Shown: in pieces, positions 56,454 through 64,000 of the stretch
Layout of the letters: each line of letters starts with the position of its first letter
How positions within the stretch are numbered: the first letter of the stretch is position 1
Assembly: GCA_020747015.1 (NCBI GenBank)
Contig: JAGTJM010000006.1
Coordinates: 186,001-250,000, forward strand
Origin: Pyrenochaeta sp. MPI-SDFR-AT-0127
Taxonomy: Eukaryota > Ascomycota > Dothideomycetes > Pleosporales > Cucurbitariaceae
DNA: 64,000 bases
Direction: 5' to 3'
Notes under the pieces: model-generated
The model's database searches: none
Told to the model about the DNA's origin: nothing
The model's input: only the letters and a program-made list of their open reading frames with translations
Position numbers and translations under genes: made by a program

Positions 56454-59304
56454 GACCACCCAGGGCTGTCGGTGTCTGCTGTTTAACTAAAGTACAAGCC
56501 AGAGACTGAGGCGATAGTACGATGTCATATGACGAAGATGATTTGGCATCTTTTCTCATGTGGCTGTCTGCAGAAGAGACAGGAGACACGAAGTATCAAA
56601 AGCCATAAACTTCAAGCAGCGCCATCAACTAAGCGCGCCATCTGTACTCCGGACAAGGGAAAATTCTTACACTACATCTCTTGCCACTCAGTCACATTCT
56701 TTGGATAGGACCAAGGGTTTAGTTTTCTATTCTCGACCTGATGGACATAGGGTGACCAAGAGCAAAATCAGTTGCTTGCCGAAGCAGAGGTTAATTACAA
56801 AACCGGATACATAAGGGAAGATAGTTGTATTTTTATGGAACGATATACGCTGGAAAGAGATGCAAATGCAAAGGAAGAGGCAGGGGTTGGAGCAAGCCTG
56901 AGGCATGTGAATGGCATTATGAAGATTCAATTAGACGGTCATAGACAGAGCAATGGCGTTGAATAATTGTGGGCAATCAATAGGCAGAGAGTGCAGGGAT
57001 TGACTGAGCTCATCTGAGGTGACCCGCAATCACGACAGAATAACAGTGCTACTCTTGTTGTTGATGGACGTGTTGGCCTCGATCATTTCCGCTCTTCGTA
57101 TCTGGATACATTCTCCACCCTTCGTATTTGGAAACATCCTGAGCTCTCTTGCTTGACGGGAATCTCTTCACTCGATTCACCAAGTTCCCCACCAGCAAAG
57201 CATAGACCGGATTGATCGATCCTTTGTGCGACCTTGTGCTGTCCAAGGACCAATGACACCCCTCAGACGGGATAAACTTTGTTCGTTAGCGAGCGTGCAG
57301 CACGATGCACAGCAGCACGTCTTCGTAATCGCTCGCTCAAGCCATGTACCTCGTAAGACTACCGTTTCCAACCTTAAATTCGACAACCAAATACAAAACG
57401 TGGCGCTGTCTATTGTCGCCCAACACGAGCGAAGGAGCCCGAAAGCATGTTCGCTGGAAGTGTGGGGCATGCACCTAACACTCCCTTTTTGCGCACTATT
57501 GAAAGCTTTGAGCACAACGCGATGCGGGTTAAGTGGAGAGCTCAGCCTCAGCTAGTGCGATACTCGACAGCCGATCTTGCAAATGCCGGGTCCCCTACTG
57601 AAATTCTCGCCTACCCACAAAGTATCGGCACGTGAAAGAGGAAAGAAAGTGAGGGTAAGAGGGAAAAAAAGCGGTGCAACGCTAGACGCCCAGTCACAGG
57701 CCCCGGGTTGTACTCCCGTCCGAAGGACTGACACATGGGAGCAGAGGGGCCTGTGCGTTGAAGGATTCAGTGTTATCCTGCAAGAAGGGAGAATGTGACT
57801 TATACGATACTTCGGACTTGTTCGGACGCATTGGACGAACAGGCATCATGTAGGGAAATGTGGAGCTCCAACTAGGAACGCCGGAATCCTCTCGCTCGTC
57901 GGTATCCCGAACCTTTCGGCATTCAATGTTGGAGCACAACAAAACACACGGTATATAGACTTAGCGTACGGAAGGAAGATTTCCTCCGCTTTCAGTCCTT
58001 ATTGCTTTTTGCTGGTAGTGTCTTGCGGGGTGCCATCGGTACACACGCGTGTAGTGCCGTGATCGACGGCCACACAAGCGGCTTCTGCCATGAGGCTTGG
58101 AATGATCGGCAGATGCGTCGTTGCATTGGCCTCGGGTGTCGCGATAATTGCCTTTTCCATCCAAGGTTATGGCATGCTGCTTTTGCGGCTCTTGTCATGG
58201 CTCCTGAATGTGAGGCTACTAGGGGAACAAAGACGATGAGCTACGTAGCTTTTATAGTGTTGGAGCAGGGTTGGACTGCGGTACCTTCATGTTTAGTGGA
58301 TGCCGGGTGCAAGGACCAGAGGCCCGGCACCAGGAAAGAGCCTGTAGCTCCCGAGGTGTCGCAATGGTGTCTCTCGGTGATACCCGCATCGCGTGGGTTG
58401 TGACAGAATGTCAGTAGGCTTTGATTCGATCTTTAGGAGTGACATCCGAAGTCGCCCATGGCAATACAAGCATGATCATACGTACTTACTTTCGCCCTTG
58501 AAACGGTGCAACATGGAACAGCGTGGCTTACAAGGTAGTATAGCATTAACGCATTGTCATCCGTTTGTCTGATCGCCAGCAATTGTCCCATCTGTGTCCG
58601 CCGACCCCAAAAGGGCCTCATTGAATCCCATAATGTTGCTTCTGGACGTCTTTGGAACGCGTGCATGAATACGTAGTATTTTTGTGGCTTGACAATGACA
58701 ACCCCGTCTACGGGCCATCCTCGCCAGAACTTTGCAGCCACCAGCCCATCCTTGAAACCTTCGTTGATATAGTACAAATGCTGACCTGAAAACCCGCAAC
58801 CAAAAAAGAACGTGAAAATGAAATTATGACATGATCGATCGTGCCCAGAGAGTTCATTGCCATTTCCCTAGCGTTCCTTTCCAGCACTCACCACGAACTC
58901 CCAAATTCCAAAAACAGTCGAGATGATACAAATACAAGATGCTTTTGGTACAAATCACCATCCATGAAGGTCTGTCCCTGGATAAAAAGGATTTTCCTTG
59001 TCGATCATTAAAGCAAGTGAACTAATTGATCCGGCTCCGCCCCAGAGCAGGCATTGTATTACTGTATTCCTAGAGAATCTGCCTCAACTGGGCACAGGAC
59101 CGTCGAAGGGAGTCCGGGAAATCTTCCGCAAACGTCGGTGGACAAAATGATTTGAGTTCTTGTTACGTGTGGCCATTATAACGCTGCTCTGTTAGAGGAC
59201 CAATGACCCCGTATTTATGCTGCCAGTCGAGCCACTTTGCACAAAGGCAACATTTGGGTGCATGAATATGTGGTATCATTGGCTAGCCACAGATTTCTGG
59301 GCGA
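56454..59304. other. Intergenic, 2.9 kb
   Basis: No gene I can assign. One minus-strand stretch (58532-58785) looks like an exon between a splice acceptor and a donor and is reported separately. The rest shows no coding signal, repeat or RNA gene. Confidence 0.45.
58532..58785 (-). other. Exon-like ORF of unknown identity
   Basis: On the minus strand, a TTTTCAG acceptor precedes 254 nt of open frame that ends at a CTT|GTAAGC donor. The encoded segment starts QHLYYINEGFKDGLVAAKFW, continues with GWPVDGVVIVKPQKYYVFMH and ends ADNALMLYYL-like, with a protein-like mix of residues. No partner exons were found, so it may be an exon of a broken gene or chance. Confidence 0.2.
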
Positions 59305-62290
59305 TTAACGGCCTGTGAGTTGTCCCAATATGTCGAAGAGTAGTTGTTCCTCGGCCTTATACAGCGCATCATCATTGCCGAAAGCCGACTCGAGACTGTC
59401 GCTGATCTTCCAAAACGGCCCATAGCTACCATTTCTTACGCTTTGGCCGTCTTGCACAACAAGATCTGTCACCTGCTGCAGACGGCTTGAGACCGCCTTT
59501 TGCTGCGCTCTCGCAGATGCCCAAAAGCCTGCCAACTCATCGATGCAGGTCATGGAGATGCTGATTGTCTCGATAAGATTTGGCAGGGTTGAGAAAGTGC
59601 CAGCCGAGGTAAGAACGTCGATCGAGAGCATTAATGCATAACCTGGGAAAGGTGTCGAAAAAAGGAATTCCGATGCGGCATTTGGCGCGAGGCGTTGCTG
59701 GCGGTTGACAGCAGCTAACGAATGCATCATTGACAAGAAATTGGACGCGTTATGGAAAGATTGTTCGATATTTCGACGGAGTTGTCCTGTAGACATCGCA
59801 CGTACTCGGACATGACGATTGAGTCGAATAATAGTAGCATGGTAGAGTGCATGTATGGACAGAAATGTGCCTGCATAACCGTCGACGATGCTATTATCGA
59901 GATTTTGCGGGTTGTAACGAAGATTAACTGGTAGTAGAGCATGCCAGGCGTCCAATTTCTCGTAGATTTTCGCGTAAAATGCTTCGTAATGTTGTTCATA
60001 ACCGGTTTCGGGACGACGAGTGGCCCGCCCAGTGAAAGTAAGCACTTCGCCCCAGAGTGCTGAGATTAGACATAAGTAGGCCATATCCCCGAGAGTTTGG
60101 GTATGAGCAACCTGTCCGCCCAATAAGTCGTCGTTGTAGAATGGCGATTCGCAAGGTGTTGATGCCTCATACATGCTGTCCGGGCATGGAAGCCGAACAT
60201 AAGCGTCCTCCATACTGATAACAAACAGTGTCCCGCCGAAGAATCCATTATATCGCTGTTGTTGGATTAGGTTAACCTGGGTCGTGGGCTTCGTCACGTC
60301 GTAACTTACATCCATCAATAGTCCAGACCAAAAGGTACGGCGGCAACATTCCTCGTAGGTCCAGCGGTCAAATCCATAGTCCGGGTCCGGCGAGCTTTCG
60401 ATGAGCTCCTTGACGCCTTCCTCGGTATTCAACTTCAGTGCGCTGATTGCACGTAGACCAGCCCCACAGAAATCCCAGGCCTCTTGTGACTTTCCTCGTG
60501 CAAAGTAATACAAAGCAAGCATCAGACGACATTGGCACAGTTGCAGGCTGAATTTCCCGAAACGCTTCTCTGCTGCGAATGACGAGATAGCGGCAAACCG
60601 TTTCCCCAGAGCCCTTTTATCCGGATCCGTGGAAAAGAGTGATCCCATCGCCAGGACAGCATAGAGAAGCATCAAGTGGTCTTGATTCTTTTCGCGGTCA
60701 TTTTCTACCCAGGCAAGGAAGGGTCTCCGAGGAAACATCCCGTATGTTGCACGTCCGGCGTGGAGAAAGTAGAGATCTAGAAGGTGAATGGTGAGCCTGG
60801 GGTCTGTTTCGTAAGGATCCTGTTCCCATTGAAGGGCAAGCTGGTCCTGGTATGAACCACGTCTTGGATCCTCTGGGCCCTGGTCGTTGGCAGAGCCGCT
60901 CCAATCCGAATCAAAGGAATGTACAGACATGTCGCGAGAAGTCGCAACGGAATTAGGACGAAAGTTACGAGGTTTGAAAAGAGTTCCTGAGTTCCACGAC
61001 TCGATCTTTTTGGATGATTCCCGTGGCTCTCCAGGAGTTTTTATTTTATCTGGGCCGGCTGCAGGACTCAGGACTTCTGTGGATGGGTTTTTAAACATCG
61101 GAGCGGAGCTCGATGGCGATGTCTCGCCCGAGGCATTGCTCATGCCAGCTTGATTGAGACCGCTATTATTGGTCAGTATTTGTCATTTCGGTGATACAGC
61201 TCGCAAAAGTATTTAGTCTGAACCAAATAAAATACCAGTTAAGTTAATGCACATGATGCGCGAACCTGAAAAAAAAAATGAAAGGTAGCTTTGCAGCAAG
61301 GACTTACCCTCTGCATACCCGTTGCGACTTGGCGCACTGATGGCATTTAGGATAGCCAGGCTCACACTTGATTTTCTTTTCTCTACACGTCAGACAGGCT
61401 TGAGCGAGCCGCTTGCGTGGTTTCCCAGCCTTTGTGATACCCCACGACGGATTCACTGCTTCTCCATCTATGATAGCCCTACAATAGGTGCCATCCTCAT
61501 AAATGTAACAGAGGCCTTCACCAGGCATTTCACGCTGCCCAATACACCGTGACGAGCGTATCGGAGCACGCGAAGTACCGTCGAGCCTTCGTCTAACAGG
61601 TCTACCGGCATCTGCTAAATCATCTTGGGCGAATTGATTTGCAAATCCTGCTGTTGGATCAGACGCCGTTGATGTTGGTCGGAAAGGTTTGCCTGTCAGG
61701 TCATGATGCGAGGCGTAGGGGAAACTTTCACGATGCTGGAAACTTAATTGGGCAGTGCCAAATGTAGCGCCCGCCGTCGAAGATGTTGCGGATTGGGAAT
61801 CGGCGTTCGTAGTAGAGTGGGGTTGGCGATGGAGGTATGGTGTTTGAGAAGCGATAGCATTATGCTCGGGGTATCCATGAGGATAGCCGTCGAAATCATG
61901 CCGTCTTTTCAACGTCGGGCTAGAGGACCCATAACGCACACAGTTACCATAAGAGGTTTGGGCGCGGTTCGATCGTAATGGTGGATCAGACAACTTCTTG
62001 TCGAGTAATTCTGGTTCCAGAAGGGTGCGGAGGCTCGGTAGTTGTTGCGCATGATTCTGGCTTCCGCTAGGATCCCCGGAGCGGGCCTGTTGGCTTGTAG
62101 TAACTATCTCCGGCCGAGACTGGAGAGCATGAGGTGGTGGATAAGAACTGTAAGCACGCGGAGGACCCGGATGTGAGGGTATGCTGGGCGGGCGACTCAT
62201 GTTGGCGAGCATTGCAGTAGAAGTTGGTGGGTATTGTTGGTTTGCGCCTAAGATGGGAGGACTTCCACGGTACATCGATGGACCGAACAC
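59305..62290 (-). CDS. Zn2Cys6 transcription factor with fungal-specific TF domain
   Basis: Three exons: 62290-61308, 61162-60310, 60255-59305; 928 residues. Intron 1 (61163-61307, 145 nt) uses GTAAGT and AATAG and lies just after the zinc cluster; intron 2 (60256-60309, 54 nt) uses GTAAGT, CTAAT and CAACAG and is in frame. Residues 1-240 are disordered and Pro/Ser/His-rich; then comes YIYEDGTYCRAIIDGE and the binuclear cluster QACLTCREKKIKCEPGYPKC plus HQCAKSQRVC (~297-326), C-x2-C-x6-C-x6-C-x2-C-x6-C. The fungal TF domain (PF04082 type) spans about 440-720, with HLLDLYFLHAGRATYGMFPR, EECCRRTFWSGLLMD and RYNGFFGGTLFVIS, joined by removing intron 2. It should bind DNA as a dimer and regulate transcription; targets are not indicated by neighbours. 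Confidence 0.9.
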
Positions 62291-64000
62291 ATGAAGGGTT
62301 AGAGAATAATAGAAACAGAGATCGACGGTCCAGGGTACTTTAGGACTTCAGGCACCGCTCCCAGCCTGACAGAAATGCAGCCACGGCATCGGCTCGTGGT
62401 CAATATGGCGGGCACATGGAGGTACGTAAAGAAGTCGAGTAGTTGGCCGGCGAACAGAGCGCAATTGCGTGCGTCTGGCCTGGAACGGAATATCCGCTGC
62501 GAAGTATTGCAGATGGCAAGGTTCTAGAGAATAGGCCACAGAATCAACAGTCCGTGCAGGCTGACGTCTGACGATTGTCCACCTCACCTCCGGCTCTGGT
62601 GAACCGCAGCCGAAGCGCATGTAAGAGCGTATGTATGGGAGCACACGGGAAAGAACTTACCTAGGTGCAGGCACAGGGTTTGAGGTGCGGCGCAGACAGA
62701 AGTCTGGGCACAGAGAATCGCTGGGCACGCAACAAGGACGGCCTCAACTGGTTGCGGGTAGGGCGAAGGATAATAGCAATAAATATGATAATACCGGGTA
62801 GTAAAGATGGACGCAGAGGGATGTCGGCAGGACCCTGTGCAGGCCAGAGGTGACAATGAGCCAGGAGGCCCCGGCAGAAGAAGGCTTCCCGGAGGAGCGA
62901 CCAGCTATTTTCCCAGTGGTGCGCGGTCACAAACAGCCCGGGACATGGTCATGGACTCATGGAGCTTTTGCTGTTTGAGACCCGAGAACGCTGGACAGCC
63001 CGGGGTAGGGAGGCAGCCAGCGCCGGGCAAATATCGAAGTAGCGGCAGAGCAAGAAACCTTCTGCAAGCTGCGTAGCGTGTTTCTGCTGCGCGAGATGCA
63101 GAAAGATGCAGGACACTGCATTAGCAGGTACAGAATACGGCCATGGATGGCGCGTGGGTAGTATGAGCCCCCAGATCGAAGCCAGCCTTGACTGGCCAAC
63201 CGCAACTTGACTGGCGCAGATCATGCGTGGGAGCAGACGGAATGCAACGAACATGTCCCTGCTATTTTGCCGCGAAACCACTCTCTAGACCTGGCGTCAG
63301 GTTCTCGCGCCTCCAGCCAATAGGCGTCACTTAGATTGAGTTCAAGGGCTGGATGCAGCTACAGGAGCAGGTAGCGGCCTGTTCTCCGCAGCCATTCGGC
63401 CAGCATAGACGATTCACGCTGCTGCGAGAGACAAATAAGCAGCAGTACCGAGCACAATGCGAGTGACTGGATAGGCAACGGTATGCCGGCCCTACTTCGC
63501 CAGTCGACGCCAACGTCGACTCAACAAACTCGAAGCTAATGCCCGACTGTCGACTGCGACGATGCTGATGCCGTCTAGGTGGAGCGACGAGCACTGGTGC
63601 GGCGCGCGCTAAAGCGGCACTGAATCCGATCGGAACGAGCTCACAGCAGCCGTTGAAAGCGATTTGAGCCATCTCGATTCTCAGCAGATCCCTATCCCTT
63701 CCCGGCTCCCCTAACGCGCCCCTCTGGCCTTGCTTGCAGCCTTGGCCTGCGCCGAACCTTACCCCAGGCCCTGCTGTCGGTGTCCCAGACATGCACTTCC
63801 CGAGCCTATGCGTGTGTTTGGAACATAGGAGGCTTGCTAAGGGCCGGCGTCTGTAATTAAAGCATTCTGACGAGTCCTGCAGTGGCTTGCTTTCCAGATA
63901 GCGCGCCGTTACAGAGTCCGGATCCCATAAATGAACCTGCGTAGGCGATGTGCTTGGAGTGCAGTTGAGGCTGCACCCTCCCGCCAGACTCCACTGCCAT
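62291..64000. other. Upstream region of the Zn2Cys6 gene and right window edge
   Basis: No supported gene. A minus-strand GTAAGT near 62658 could be the donor of a 5' UTR intron of the transcription factor gene. A minus-strand ORF (63331-63792) is GC-rich and featureless and is not reported as a gene. Confidence 0.4.

Noticed and set aside
63331..63792. 153-codon minus-strand ORF near the right edge
   Set aside because: GC-rich, low-information sequence without motifs; likely promoter-type DNA.
1..64000. Secondary metabolite cluster
   Set aside because: No PKS, NRPS, terpene synthase or P450 gene; a lone Zn2Cys6 factor and a sugar transporter do not make a cluster.

Overview
The window is nuclear DNA of a filamentous ascomycete (Pezizomycotina). 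A class Dothideomycetes / order Pleosporales origin is my best guess, judged only from the style of the lineage-restricted proteins. Evidence: protein-coding genes on both strands, mostly interrupted by short (45-100 nt) GT-AG introns with CTAAC/CTGAC-like branch sites; single-copy eukaryotic housekeeping genes; fungal-only families (DUF6604, Zn2Cys6 regulator with fungal TF domain, URC4/DUF1688, AIM6-like, chromodomain-Hda2/3 protein). No bacterial operons, phage, CRISPR, rRNA or tRNA genes were seen. All gene models were spliced by eye; every spliced CDS reported is divisible by three and open throughout.

Layout. 1-3.4 kb: the 3' part of an unplaced gene and a convergent DUF6604 protein. 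4.2-9.3 kb: dephospho-CoA kinase (CAB5), a Ser-rich orphan, and a KEN-box orphan that looks like a cell-cycle-regulated nuclear protein. 9.8-17.6 kb: signal peptidase subunit SPC3, the exoribonuclease XRN1 and, divergent from it, the histone chaperone HAT2 (RbAp46/48). 17.6-25.4 kb: a gene-poor stretch of almost 8 kb holding only one 78-residue two-exon gene. 25.4-36.8 kb: an AIM6-like secreted protein, a RING protein, YIH1/IMPACT, a CID/RS-domain RNA-processing protein divergent from YIH1, and a large chromodomain protein with an Hda2/3 domain and coiled coil. 36.9-45.1 kb: a small Cys protein, a lineage-type protein kinase, a six-exon MFS sugar transporter and MPO1. 45.7-54.5 kb: a PQ-loop transporter, the auxilin SWA2 and the uracil-catabolism protein URC4. 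55.3-62.3 kb: the Rag GTPase GTR1 and a Zn2Cys6 transcription factor. The last 1.7 kb carries no gene I can support.

The genes do not form a biosynthetic cluster or an obvious pathway island; neighbours are unrelated housekeeping functions, as is usual for fungal chromosomes. Two tight divergent pairs (XRN1/HAT2, about 0.4 kb; YIH1/CID protein, 164 bp) probably share promoters.

I did not find a clear previously undescribed system. The best leads are the KEN-box orphan, the 78-aa gene in its long empty flanks, the chromodomain-Hda2/3 protein with an apparently incomplete methyl-lysine cage and a probable GC-AG intron, two in-frame introns that could be retained, and an orphan exon-like ORF near 58.6 kb.
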